64,000 bases of DNA from Malaya genurostris (GCF_030247185.1 NC_080571.1:10670631-10734630); one strand, 5' to 3'; positions 10,890 to 22,689 are shown, counted from the stretch's first letter. Made by a program: numbers and translations. The notes: generated by a model from the sequence alone, not told the origin.

Positions 10890-12126
10890 AAGCATTGCTT
10901 TTTTTATTTAAAAGATATTTTTATTCCGGCCTATTTGCGTACAAGCTTTACGTGGCCTAATTAGCCGAATTTTTAAATATATAATTTTTTGAAGTGGATC
11001 TCATTGTCACTCTTTTTCTAGGAAGAGAAGAGCTTCCATTTCCCTCCTGCGAGGGTTTTGGGGCACTTTATTCTAGGCTCGTCTCGTCCTCCATTGCCGC
11101 ATCGGTGGTTTTGTTTTTGATTTCCGTCTTCTTTTTGTTTTCCTTGTTGTTCGCAGTCTTGAGCTCGTTGCTAGTTGCTGTAGAAGCGCCTTGTTGTACA
11201 TTGGTTGCTGTTGTTGGTTGGTTTGATGGTAAAACAGGAGTACTACGCTCACTAGTTTTCGTTGTTGAACGGTTGACCTTGTCTTTGGTTGAAGATGTTC
11301 TTTTCGCAGTTTCAGTGCAAGGTTTACCGTAGTGTGCAGGTTGTTCACAAAACTGACATGTAACCAGCTGATTTTCATAGGTAATCAGCGTTTTACACGG
11401 ATGTGTCCCACCTTGACCACAAATGATGTAAGATGGAACTGCCTTACGTATTTGCATACGTACTACTCGCACGCCATTCCGGATGACGGGGAAAAAATTC
11501 CGCCATACTTCTCTTTCGATGGAAAGAACTTCACCGTACTGCGACATGATTTCCCGAACGGACTGATCGGTGGCCTGCGGGGGAAGGTCATGCACGCGTA
11601 CTTGTATGGCATTGTCCACCATGTGCACAGGAATTTTGTATTTAATGTTGTCACACTCAACGCTGTGCACCTCGTTGGTAACCGAAGCGAATGCAATTGC
11701 ATCGCTTTCACGTTTAAACATAATGTACACACAGTTAGACGCCTTGTTGAATTGAATCTCACTTACATTATTAGCGTTTAGATGCATTCGTTTTATAAGT
11801 AAGATTTCAATTTCATTTGCTGCTGGTCTAACTTTGCAACGCTTGAAATCTATACAAATTGGATTCGGTCTTGCAGGCCAAGTTTCAGGCTTTGATAAAT
11901 CGTACTTGCCCATTCCGTACAGTCTATTGTTCACTGCACTGTATTGTCTTTGTTTCTTTTGCTTCGACCGCAAACGATTTTCGACTGTGTTGGGTAAGAT
12001 GCGAGCACGAACTGAGAAGCATTGCTTTGTCATACAGAGCTCAAAACTCCTACTGCAGGAATAGGGAAAAAAGTCTCTTACACAAAAATGTCGATATCTC
12101 CGTTTAAAATGGACGGATTTTAACAA
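10890..12126 (-). mobile_element. Gag-like retroelement without reverse transcriptase; 3' A-rich end
   Basis: On the minus strand the gag-like ORF is followed by about 170 bp of untranslated sequence. This contains GGCTAATTAGGCC-like and CAAATAGGCCGG blocks and ends in AATAAAAATATC and AAATAAAAAAAG near 10895. No second ORF lies between the stop and this A-rich end. The layout is that of a non-LTR element reduced to ORF1 plus 3' tail. The 5' boundary is not visible, and no clear target duplication was identified. Confidence 0.55.
11068..11913 (-). CDS. ORF1/gag-like nucleic-acid-binding protein with CCHC zinc knuckle
   Basis: The open frame spans 12126 to 11068 (352 codons). The preferred start is the ATG at 11913 (MGKYDLSKPETWP), because the 71 codons before it are Cys/Arg-rich and look like read-through of a leader. 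From that start: an N-terminal region of about 95 residues; an RRM-like segment (AIQVRVHDLPPQ, then REIMSQYGEVLSIEREVW) at about residues 102-160; a zinc knuckle CQFCEQPAHYGKPC (C-x2-C-x4-H-x4-C) at about 186-199; and a Ser/Thr/Lys/Asn-rich tail ending MEDETSLE. This is the usual order in ORF1 proteins of non-LTR retrotransposons, which coat element RNA. The frame is fully open, unlike most relics here, so the copy is young or under constraint. A domesticated gag gene is a less likely alternative. Confidence 0.7.
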   Translation of the reverse strand: MGKYDLSKPETWPARPNPICIDFKRCKVRPAANEIEILLIKRMHLNANNVSEIQFNKASNCVYIMFKRESDAIAFASVTNEVHSVECDNIKYKIPVHMVDNAIQVRVHDLPPQATDQSVREIMSQYGEVLSIEREVWRNFFPVIRNGVRVVRMQIRKAVPSYIICGQGGTHPCKTLITYENQLVTCQFCEQPAHYGKPCTETAKRTSSTKDKVNRSTTKTSERSTPVLPSNQPTTATNVQQGASTATSNELKTANNKENKKKTEIKNKTTDAAMEDETSLE

Positions 12127-12245
12127 TCCATGGCTTGTTGGATAGCTATTATCGTGTGGAATCTAAGTATAGAAACATATTCTGTTTTCAAGGTCAAGTG
12201 TGATAGATACAGTTAAAAAATTAAAAATTTTGATATAAAACTACG

Positions 12246-12462
12246 TTTAACTCAAAAAGTAAACATCCGATCTTAAAACCATTCAAAAGCGTTCTGGGTG
12301 ACGGGGAGACCTTCCATTTGCGACTAGTTTGATCAAAATCGGTCCAGTCATCTCTGAGATCTCGACCTCTTAGTGGACAACACACACACACGGACATTTG
12401 CTCAGTTCGTCGTGCTGAATCGATTGGTATATGACACTCGGCTTTCCTTTCTAAAGACTCTA
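12246..12462 (-). repeat. Dispersed repeat R, 5' half, minus strand
   Basis: Read on the minus strand it gives GAGTGTCATATACCAAT, then a diverged CAGCACGACGAACTGAGCAA block, a short (TG)n run, and GATTTTGATCAAACTAG. These match the module order at 7620 and 35050. The 3' half is missing. Confidence 0.65.
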
Positions 12463-15007
12463 GCGGGAACAAAATCGTAAAAGATTTTGAAACGTTTGTA
12501 TCACAATTATTATTGAATTTGATATAACTACATAACTCCGAAAGCAGAAATTTATAACAATAGTTGTAATAAATTAGATAGCAATTTAACACAGAAAAAC
12601 TATATCACAGTCAACTTTTAGCATCGTTTCAATCCAAAATTGTTGAATGATTGTTTTTTATTAAACGAATAATTTATTTAGTGATCTGGTTTCTTGTTTT
12701 AGTTTTTTGAAATTCTGATCATTATATTTCGATATAAAGCAACGGAAGAATTCATTTTTCGAATTAATGAACATTATCATGAGTCTTGCAAACGAAAAGA
12801 AAACATCATAACTGTTTTTGTTACAATATTGTTATCGCAAGTTTTAACTTTCAACTGTTTTCATTTGTTAAATATCTCAAAATAACACAAATTGTTATAC
12901 ATTTCAACTGTTGATATTCTTGTGTTATTATTTTATCATGTGCATCTGATCGGGTTTAGAGGCACTTTTCTACACCCACCTCCATATAATCATACAAATT
13001 CACTACTTTCAGTTTAAAATTCATCAAAACTTTGTGGCCTTTAAAACACACACATGTTCTCTAATGTCCCGTTCAGGAGTCACGTTCATTTGATTCACCT
13101 TTCGATCGGTTTGCATGCCATACAATCAAAACAACCGCCTACTATTCGTTCCACGAGTTTAGACGTACACAAATGTATCCTCTACCAGCTAAAATGTTTA
13201 ACAAAACTAGCCAAAAGACCAAAGATGCCATGGCAAAACCACACACTCAATTGGAAAAACCACCACCAACATAATGGTTTAAATGGGCCAGTTTACCGTA
13301 TCAGAAGCCGACTGCCTGTTCAGCACCGTTCAAATCCGAGTGGATTTTATTTCTATTGAAACATTGGACGTCACATGCATTGCATTTGATATGAGGTGTA
13401 CTTCGTGGTGCACAACAGCGCTGTTGTTATTCGACTATTGGCGGTTGTTGATGATATTCTAACTAATTCGCTACAATTTGGGGCTCTGGAAATTGCAGAA
13501 GATGTCGTTCACGGACAAATTTCCAATGCATAGGCACAAATAAGCTTTTCGAAAAGGGTTATTCCAAACACAAAAAAAAAAGAAAATACAACAATACAAT
13601 GTTAAACAACGTTAGACAGCTATGATTTCGACAAATGATTGAAACACAAAGCAACCATTGGAGTAAAATGAAAAGAGAGAAAAAAACAACTTCCATAAAG
13701 CTATTCACCATAGAAATCCAGCTACGGTTCGTATTTTTATAAGATAAAACAATCGATCTCGGAAACCCACAGATCAAATGGCCATGCAATCGAACGGAAA
13801 CAACTTGTTAACAAGCTCGATGGTGTTTTTGTGTGCAGTAACCATCGCATCGGATCCTGCTCCTGCTCCTGTGGTCAGTCAACGGGACAGACACAATGGG
13901 AATGGAAGAAATGGCACCAATAACAGCATACGATTTCGAAAGCCACTTGATACGATTCAGCATCCTTCACAACGGAAAATCTCTAATTAAAAGTACCAAT
14001 GGAAACTGCAGAACAGCATGTTGGGAAAACCTTATCGAATCTGCAACAGTTCGAGTGGCAGAGCTTCATTTTTTTCTCTGTCTCTCTCTCTCTGGCCGCA
14101 TCATTGGCACCAGAGAACATTCGAATGCAGCGAACAGGTCTCGGCCTGGAATTTTTGGTTTACCTACATGTTTGGTGTTCCTGTGAGTTCAAATAAAATC
14201 ACTTCCATTATTGGCAACAAACGTATCCCTCTGTCGAAAAAAGAGTTCGACCTGCATTCATCACGTTACATACACTGCACCGAAAGATCCCTTTTCTCAG
14301 CCCAATGAACGAGAAAATCTTCATCGCAAAGATGAAAAGAAAACAGGAAATCCTTGCTCCGCACAAAACACTACGGGACATGGAAGGTCTTCTTCCCTTC
14401 CAGCTTCCTTCCAAAGAATTCCACCTTTTTTTTTCTCTGTTCACTTTTAACGCCCGGAATGCATCCCATCATGACCACTCTCTAATGACAATCGATCCCG
14501 GGGCCATATTCTCTGACCTGTTGTTTTTATCTGCCATTTTTTTTTCTTGCGTTCCGTGTGCTAACGAGCTGTAGGAAGTGTGTTTCCTCACCTTTTCCTC
14601 CGACGATGATGATGATGTGTTTTCATTGGAGAATGATCATTAAAAAGTTGCTTTGGGTTACTCGACTAGGAAGAGGGCATTCATGCTGGTTTCTGAATTC
14701 GATCCGTTTGTTAACCAGCGGCAGAATACTGTGTGCAGTCGAGCTTTTTCAACTATCCAGTAGGAGTTTGGTCCATATGCCAGCTTCCAGCTGCCGGTCA
14801 GAATTGCTATTGTGTGCTGGTTTGTGAAAAAAAAGTTATCCAAGGGTGAGTCCTTTGAGGTAGCCAATTAACAAATTTTATAAGCCGTTAGGCTCTGGAA
14901 ACAATATCCGTGTTAAACTAACTGTGCCTGTTCCGAAAATTTGATTGAAAGACTTCAAAAGAAAATTTAAAAAGTCTCGTTAGAACAATTCTGCAATACG
15001 ATTTAGA
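12463..15007. other. No gene recognised in 2.5 kb
   Basis: A locally GC-richer part (13780-14870) has several 65-100 codon frames without motifs. A (CT)n run lies near 14078-14094. The sequence looks single-copy. It could be intronic, but no splice-bounded exon stood out. Confidence 0.4.
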
Positions 15008-15070
15008 TCACACAAAAAAAATTAAAAATATTTACATACCAAAAATTATAAATAGTTATTCTCTTCTGTA

Positions 15071-15615
15071 CTCTACTCTACTCTACTCTACTCTACTCTA
15101 CTCTACTCTACTCTACTCTACTCTACTCTACTCTACTCTACTCTACTCTACTCTACTCTACTCTACTCTACTCTACTCTACTCTACTCTACTCTACTCTA
15201 CTCTACTCTACTCTACTCTACTCTACTCTACTCTACTCTACTCTACTCTACTCTACTCTACTCTACTCTACTCTACTCTACTCTACTCTACTCTACTCTA
15301 CTCTACTCTACTCTACTCTACTCTACTCTACTCTACTCTACTCTACTCTACTCTACTCTACTCTACTCTACTCTACTCTACTCTACTCTACTCTACTCTA
15401 CTCTACTCTACTCTACTCTACTCTACTCTACTCTACTCTACTCTACTCTACTCTACTCTACTCTACTCTACTCTACTCTACTCTACTCTACTCTACTCTA
15501 CTCTACTCTACTCTACTCTACTCTACTCTACTCTACTCTACTCTACTCTACTCTACTCTACTCTACTCTACTCTACTCTACTCTACTCTACTCTACTCTA
15601 CTCTACTCTACTCTA
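15071..15615. repeat. (CTCTA)n array, about 109 copies
   Basis: Uninterrupted pentanucleotide repeat of 545 bp with no variant unit seen. Confidence 0.98.
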
Positions 15616-16060
15616 GCACAGAACGAGTTCCGCGTGAACTTGCTTGGTGCTTCAAAGTTGACCTTTCATGCTGCCTAAAAATACATCTGGAACTTTTAGC
15701 AACTTGAAAGTTAAAAACGAATTCCTCGTAAACTTTCTTACTGCTGTAAAACACACGTGGAACTTTTGGCAATTTTATAGTACAGATCAAACACCGCGTA
15801 AACATTCTTGCTGTTTAATTAATTATTGTTTACGCGTGTAATGTTTGGCAACTCGAAAGTACAGAAAAACTTTGTGGTGAAACTTATGAAAACTGAAAAA
15901 ACAGAACTAATTCGAAGGGAACTGTTTCACTGACTAAAAGTACATATGAAACTAGTGTCAAGTTAAAAGTACATTCCGTGTGAACTTTCTGGCTATTCAA
16001 AAACACAAGTAAAAATTTCGGCTACTTGAACAAACAGAAAAAAATTCACATGAATTAAGC
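15616..16060. repeat. Degenerate minisatellite, unit roughly 73-94 bp
   Basis: A motif series recurs starting near 15622, 15716, 15789 and 15864, with a weaker copy near 15966: a CGTGAACTTTCTTGCTGT-like block, an ACACACGTGGAACTTTTGG-like block, and CAACTTGAAAGTACAG. Units are heavily diverged. The same run recurs in the second duplicate at 16807-17251. No coding capacity is accepted. Confidence 0.55.
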
Positions 16061-16226
16061 CGATTTTCACGAGTTGATCGAGTTCGAAATTCAAGTGGCT
16101 ATCAATTCTGGTTCCGAAGATACAACAGTATAAGTGACGTAAACAACAAAAAAGAACTGTTTGTCACACAAAAAAAATTAAAAATATTTACATACCAAAA
16201 ATTATAAATAGTTATTCTCTTCTGTA

Positions 16227-16806
16227 CTCTACTCTACTCTACTCTACTCTACTCTACTCTACTCTACTCTACTCTACTCTACTCTACTCTACTCTACTCT
16301 ACTCTACTCTACTCTACTCTACTCTACTCTACTCTACTCTACTCTACTCTACTCTACTCTACTCTACTCTACTCTACTCTACTCTACTCTACTCTACTCT
16401 ACTCTACTCTACTCTACTCTACTCTACTCTACTCTACTCTACTCTACTCTACTCTACTCTACTCTACTCTACTCTACTCTACTCTACTCTACTCTACTCT
16501 ACTCTACTCTACTCTACTCTACTCTACTCTACTCTACTCTACTCTACTCTACTCTACTCTACTCTACTCTACTCTACTCTACTCTACTCTACTCTACTCT
16601 ACTCTACTCTACTCTACTCTACTCTACTCTACTCTACTCTACTCTACTCTACTCTACTCTACTCTACTCTACTCTACTCTACTCTACTCTACTCTACTCT
16701 ACTCTACTCTACTCTACTCTACTCTACTCTACTCTACTCTACTCTACTCTACTCTACTCTACTCTACTCTACTCTACTCTACTCTACTCTACTCTACTCT
16801 ACTCTA
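16227..16806. repeat. (CTCTA)n array, about 116 copies
   Basis: Second pentanucleotide array, 580 bp, uninterrupted. It is the counterpart of the array at 15071-15615 in the tandem duplication. Confidence 0.98.
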
Positions 16807-17320
16807 GCACAGAACGAGTTCCGCGTGAACTTGCTTGGTGCTTCAAAGTTGACCTTTCATGCTGCCTAAAAATACATCTGGAACTTTTAGCAACTTGAAA
16901 GTTAAAAACGAATTCCTCGTAAACTTTCTTACTGCTGTAAAACACACGTGGAACTTTTGGCAATTTTATAGTACAGATCAAACACCGCGTAAACATTCTT
17001 GCTGTTTAATTAATTATTGTTTACGCGTGTAATGTTTGGCAACTCGAAAGTACAGAAAAACTTTGTGGTGAAACTTATGAAAACTGAAAAAACAGAACTA
17101 ATTCGAAGGGAACTGTTTCACTGACTAAAAGTACATATGAAACTAGTGTCAAGTTAAAAGTACATTCCGTGTGAACTTTCTGGCTATTCAAAAACACAAG
17201 TAAAAATTTCGGCTACTTGAACAAACAGAAAAAAATTCACATGAATTAAGCCGATTTTCACGAGTTGATCGAGTTCGAAATTCAAGTGGCTATCAATTCT
17301 GGTTCCGAAGATACAACAGT

Positions 17321-18175
17321 ATAAGTGACGTAAACAACAAAAAAGAACTGTTTTCCTAACCGCTCAATTTTCCCGGAATTTACTGGATCGAATTCAACAA
17401 ACTTAATCTATTTGAAAAACGACTATTGGACCATTGAATAAGTTCGTAGATAAATTTGCTGTCATTGCTGGATCCGGAAATATAACGGTATAAGTGACGT
17501 AAACGACAAAACGCGTTGTTATTTTAAAGCTCAATTCATTCCGAGATGGCGGAACCGATTCAAACAAGCCTAGGCTCGTTTGAAAGCTACCATGAAGTCA
17601 TTGGTCAAGTTCGAAAACCAAATGGCTGTCGCATTTTTTCCGGAGTTATAGGAGTATAAGTGGCGTAACCGACAAAACGCGTTGCCTTTTTACCGCTCAA
17701 TTCTATCAGAGTTGGTTGAACCGATTTCAACAAACTTAGTCTGGTTGGAAAGCTACTATTAGACCATGTATTAGTTCGAAGATAAATTGACTGTTATTTC
17801 TGATTCCGGAGATATAAAGGTATAAGTGACGTAACCGCCATCTTTCATAGGCTAAATTTTGTGATGGTGACTCATCGAGCATCGATAAACTTAAGCTTAT
17901 TCAAAAGCGACTGATTAAGTTTAGAAGAGTTACGGCGAACATTTCCGGATTGGCAGATGTAATCATATATGTGACCTAATCGACAAATCCCAGTGCTTTT
18001 TATAATACGCCAAAATTTCACGGAGATCTCGTAAGACCTAGATTCGTTCGAAAGCTACAATTATTCGATAAGCTCACAATACTAATGGCAGAGGATAGAA
18101 TCTTATTAATGTTTTAATGTGACTACTGAAATGGCAAGCGACAGGCATAATCACACCGCTAGGTGGATTAAGAAA
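17321..18175 (+). repeat. Dispersed repeat R, 3' part with a tandem array of period about 166 bp
   Basis: The anchor ATAAGTGACGTAA (with variants) recurs at 17321, 17490, 17656, 17822 and, weaker, 17967, so the spacing is 169, 166, 166 and 145. Between anchors each unit has CGCTCAATT, CAACAAACTTA, GAAAGCTAC, GACCAT and a TTCCGGAGATATAA-like block. The array ends in the R 3' tip (CACACCGCTAGGTGGATTA, about 18152-18170). Confidence 0.8.
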
Positions 18176-18706
18176 GAATCTTGTTTGAACACACTTTTAC
18201 ACAAATAACCGTTTTCAGGTTACAACAATTTGAACAATATGCATACAAATCCTATGTTTTCAAGTTTTTAAACTAGCCTTCATTCGTGCAAAGTCAGTAA
18301 TTCGCCACACTCAATATTGTCTCGAATTTTAGACAAAAAAACAACGAAAATTTCTTCCATTCCATTAACTACAGAGAAATTCCCTGAACAATGGCCGATT
18401 TTCAAGTGTTCTACCGATTTTTCAATCCAGTGTCGGTATTGTCATTCATTCAATTATCATCATCTACCAACACGAAAACAGAAACAAACATCGCTTATCA
18501 AAGGAATTCATTACATTCAAATTCACGGCTCATGACTTTCTGCGACAGTGGAATGTAGGAGGGCAACGTACAAATACGGTCGCCTTTGGTAAAGGGTGTA
18601 GCAAAAGAAATTGGTCAACTTGAACTTGTCGATTTTTTATTAGTTTTCATCGTGCATTTCCTTTTGAAGCAAGCAAGTGTCGTCTGTAACCGTGCATCGA
18701 GCTTAA
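18176..18706. other. No gene recognised
   Basis: Spacer between the end of repeat R and the long-TIR element. A 72-codon frame at 18317-18535 has no motif. Confidence 0.5.
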
Positions 18707-19822
18707 CACTCCAAATACCAAGCCTCAAAAAAAGTTGGAACGGTAACTTTGAGCTGTCATAGCTCAGCTGTTTTTCAACGAATCTCAATAAATTTTACAC
18801 CCTCGAATTTTGTGAAGTTCGTAGATTGATTCCAAAACTTTGTAGCAGACGATTGGCAAAGGAAAACCAATGAAAATTTGATTTTTCCCGTTCCAAGTTT
18901 TTTTCGCGCGCCTAATATGCCCTATCTGCTTTCCAATTTTCTTTCCTTTGGCATAAACGTCGCATAGAAAATATTGAATACTTCAACTTTATCGAGTCAT
19001 AACTTTGTTGTTAGTCAACCGATCTTCAAAATTTGTTCACCATTGGAAAGGTACTACTTCCACAAATACAATGCACTAAAAAAAACTAAAAATAGGGTTG
19101 TCTACCCAAAGTTATAATGAAAACTGTAGATAGATGACCTAAGAAAAGATTAGACTTTTTACTATGATCGTAAATATTTCGAAATTCAAAGCGATGACCT
19201 ATATATTTTTATACATCATTCGATTGCTAGTGATACCAGCTACAATTTTCGCTCAACTGCCTTTCCTGCACAATCAAAAGAAAACATTAAACAATCGATG
19301 ATTTTATAAATATATATGAATTTTTCAATTTTTTTCACATGTTTGTATATAACTCAAAAATTAAAGCGATGACATGTACATTTTTTTGAATCAGAATATT
19401 GGAATCATTACCAGAAACAATGTATTGATGATCAAAATTATATATCCGTTCAAAGAATCTCAAGAAATTTGGTACAAATACAGAGAATTTCTATTATTGG
19501 GAAAATTTTGCCAAAAAAAAACAAATCAAAACTTTGAAATTTTATGACATATATTTTTTTATTATTTTAATTGGAAATTTATTATGAACAAAATTTACAA
19601 AAAAACTAAAACTTGGATTTCACTGAAAATCTTAAAAATTTTGGTAAATATACCTAAACTCTAAAAATAATAATGTTTTTGTATTGGACAAAAGATCTAA
19701 ACAATTTTTATGCACAACCCAAACGGAATTGTTAACTACTAAAATTAGTTTTTTTTTGTTTCAGGTTTTCCGTAAAATCTCAGAAAATCGGTAGAAGATC
19801 GGAAATTTCAAAATTTCTGATA
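18707..19822 (+). repeat. Left inverted arm of the 5.1-kb element
   Basis: Pairs with 22690-23808. Matching stretches include a 20-nt block at about 19004 (TATCGAGTCATAACTTTGTT) and the segment ending AGATCGGAAATTT. Confidence 0.9.
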
Positions 19823-20163
19823 TATATTGCGTATAACGTTTCTGCAAATCAAAGTGAAAATATTGGAATCCGTTTTGATTTCATCTGTTTCAAAGAGACG
19901 TAGAATTTGTTTCTATTAATAAAATAAATTTTGTGACAACACGAAAATTTTAAATTATTTCAATGGCTTTGTACAAAAAGAAATAGAACGTAAATTTATA
20001 CGAATTCCATATACTAACCCATGGCCAAAGAATACAACTAAAATTAAAAAAAAAATATTGCTTGATTTTTGTTTTACTAGCAATTGAGAACAAAAAAATA
20101 TATCTTAAGTTTTCCGCTATCCTAAACGACATCAATTATAATCGATAGAATATTAGAATTTAA

Positions 20164-21333
20164 CCGTTGTGCACTCGAAAAAAAAAACACCTTTAACCAC
20201 CCGAATGGGTACCCGGGTACCCATTTTTTTAAATCGCTGTAAGTTGAGCATTTTTCAACCGATTGAAGTAATTTTAGCACTGTTGGATTCAGGAACTTAA
20301 GCTCTTTGGGATTGGTACCCATAAAGATGGACATGGTGCTCCTGGTTCCCAGGAACCCGGATATCCTAAATGAGTTCCGACATCGAGGCATTTATACACG
20401 GATTTCACGTATTTTTGTAATCTTATCTAAGAATTGCTATATGAAATCAAGTGCTATGCTGAGTTGTTATGTTTATATATTTCAGGGGGCATCCGTTATG
20501 TACGTAACATAAAATTTTGAATTTTTCTACCACTCCTTTCCCCCTTTGTCGAGCATTTCTCAATCTTTTCACCATGTATTGTCACGTATTTTTGAAACCT
20601 CTCCCCCCTAAACGCGTGACGTACTTTATGTATGTTCCCTTATATACTTCACTTTCTTATCTTCAGTTTGAAAATTATTATGTACTTCAGGCCTATTGCG
20701 AGGAGCACGCAATACAATTTTTAATTCTGGCAACAAACATTTCGAAACATCACGAAGTTACTTCCCAAACAGTTTCGTTCTCATTTATATTTCCTTTTTT
20801 TCGTTCTATGAGAGTAAGTCCAGAATAGGCCAACTACCCTTTAGATGACGTCATTTTTCTACAAAAGGTTCATTTTGGTACGGCCTTTCTCAAATAGCTG
20901 GTTTGGAAAAGTTTCAAATTAGTAAATGACATTTATGGTGGAAAACACAAGTGTCGGAACATTCTACGGAAATCCGGATTAACGGGAACCAGAAGAACCT
21001 ACTACAGCAATATACACGGCCATCGAAAAGTGGATAAATTTCTGAATTTACCCGTACTGAAAAAATTCAAATCGGATGGAATTTGCCTTAGTTACAAGCA
21101 TTTTTATTTGTGGGTACCCGGGTACCCATTCGGGTGTTTACGTAATAAAAAAAATTTGAGCCCCCCCATTCGACCCCCCTTACTGTAAAATGAAAAGTCA
21201 AAGCATGAGAAGTTATGGTCCAACTAGTTCTTGGAATTGACCGAATTGCAGAATCTTAGTTTAAACCTAACTCAGAAATTTCTTATTTTGAAATTCGAAA
21301 AGGTACCCGGGTACCCATTCGAGTGCATAAGGG
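20164..21333. mobile_element. piggyBac-like MITE, TTAA target duplication
   Basis: TTAA at 20160-20163 and 21334-21337. Tips are CCGTTGTGCACTCGA (left) and the inverse of CCCTTATGCACTCGA (right). Palindromic GGGTACCCGGGTACCC-type blocks sit near both ends (20206-20223, 21112-21128, 21302-21317). Two of them, with CACCCGAATGGG next to them (about 20198 and 21133), may mark a further nested copy of the same family. No transposase ORF is present, so it is non-autonomous. Confidence 0.7.
20486..20639. mobile_element. Small foldback MITE inside the piggyBac-like MITE
   Basis: The left end GGGCATCCGTTATGTACGTA and the right end ACGTACTTTATGTATGTTCC are imperfect inverted copies around a C-rich centre (CCTTTCCCCC, CTCCCCCC). 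I recall short palindromic elements of this composition as common in insects. Confidence 0.5.
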
Positions 21334-21483
21334 TTAAATATCACAAACTTAGAATTATTTCGGAATGTATGGAATTCGAAAATTATTTGAATTTTCTATT
21401 AGTAAACAATTTAGAAAAAGTAGAATTCTGAATTTAGCACAAAAATCATACGAAATTAAGTAAAACTTGTTTTTATCCACCTA

Positions 21484-21660
21484 GTTGTGTAATGATGCCT
21501 TTCTCATATCTCTCTTATTCTCATATAAAAATGTATTCTTCAAACAGTTTCGTTCGATTTTTGAAAAACATGAAAGCTAGTGCATGAACTAGTGCAACCT
21601 ACAAATTGAAACAGTTCTCAAATCGGTTAGGCCATATTTCTCATTTAAGTGAGTTCCACT
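21484..21660 (-). repeat. Dispersed repeat R, 3' end, minus strand
   Basis: Starts TATCCACCTAGTTGTGTAAT and continues GATGCCTTTCTC, the inverse of the R 3' tip. A block with CAAATCGGTTAGGCCA resembles internal R modules. The 5' part is missing. Confidence 0.65.
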
Positions 21661-22689
21661 ATTTCAGGCACTTATGAAACGGGAATCGCCCCGAATCAAC
21701 CAATCTATTCGCAGCTTACAGTCTTCTTCTCTAAAAACAACCTCTTCGTTTGAATGCTTTTTACTGAATGAAACCCTGCACCTATGTTATCAGAACTAAT
21801 TGGCTCAAGTGGCATGTTCCCCTAGTTATTTGGAGATTCGTGCCTTGCGTAGCTTCTCATCAACTTCCTGATGGGAAGGGAAGGATAAAAGGAACATGGA
21901 AAAGAATTAAGAATTGGGTGAGGTGGAAAAACAGCACAAAACATAAAGAAATAAGTCGTCCTGCATCCCCGAAAGGATGCTGAACGATCTGCTGGTGCCA
22001 AAATGCACGGTTGATATGAACGATCTGCTGGTGCCAAAATGCACGGTTGATAGAACCTCCAACCACCGAGAGGCGTTAGAGATTTTACAAAAGCGACACC
22101 ATTCTGCATTCCCCGAAGAATGCAGAACGATTTCTTCTCGAATATGCACTTGAATTAATTTGACACTTTAGAAGACAAAAATACCTTATATAGCTAATAA
22201 ATGACTGATACGAATAATTTTCAATGAAAAAATCCAATGTATGAACATAATTTAAAAAAAATTAAAAAAGTATCTCCTCCGCCTTTTTTTATAAAACTCT
22301 AAAAGATGTTCAAAGATACCTATACGAAAAGAGAAAAATATAAATGCTAGAGCAAAAAATCTGATTTTTTGAGGAACACACTAAGTTGCTCTTTAAAAAT
22401 AGCTGTAACACTAAAACCGTTGCAGATACTACTATGGTATCCTCAGCAAAGCTGCTCGATATTAGTTTTTCTACAATTTTGCCGAAGAATGCAGTCCTCT
22501 ATCTCAATACATCTGGAAAATAAGTTTCGGATCACCTTAATAATAAGAGCCACCCTAATACCATGTACATCGACATATGGTTTATCTTCACTGATCATTT
22601 GTTTTTAAGACATCATAGCTCTATAGTATAAGGTTAAGTCACAAGAACCCCTAAATTGTGGATCCGGACCACTGTGCAATGCAATTTAA
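21661..22689. other. Centre of the 5.1-kb element: repeats, no gene
   Basis: Contains a 38-bp block at 21786-21823 shared with 62566-62603 (GTTATCAGAAC, TTGGCTCAA and GTTCCCCT in the same order) and a perfect 36-bp tandem duplication. No ORF with recognisable motifs. Confidence 0.5.
21981..22052. repeat. Perfect 36-bp tandem duplication
   Basis: 21981-22016 and 22017-22052 are identical. Each starts TGAACGATCTGCTGGTGCC and ends GGTTGATA. Confidence 0.95.

Larger units (their letters stand above)
15008..17353. repeat. Tandem duplication, units of about 1.16 and 1.19 kb
   Basis: 15008-16163 and 16164-17353 are head-to-tail copies. Each has a 60-bp leader (TCACACAAAA to CTCTTCTGTA), a CTCTA array and a 547-bp spacer ending AAAGAACTGTTT. 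I saw no difference between the two copies outside the array lengths, which differ by seven pentamers (35 bp). Such identity points to a very recent duplication or to an assembly artefact in a low-complexity region. Confidence 0.9.

Noticed and set aside
15608..16996. Identical 65-codon frames at 15608-15805 and 16799-16996 (minus)
   Set aside because: Identity comes from the tandem duplication. The frame overlaps a degenerate minisatellite and lacks motifs.
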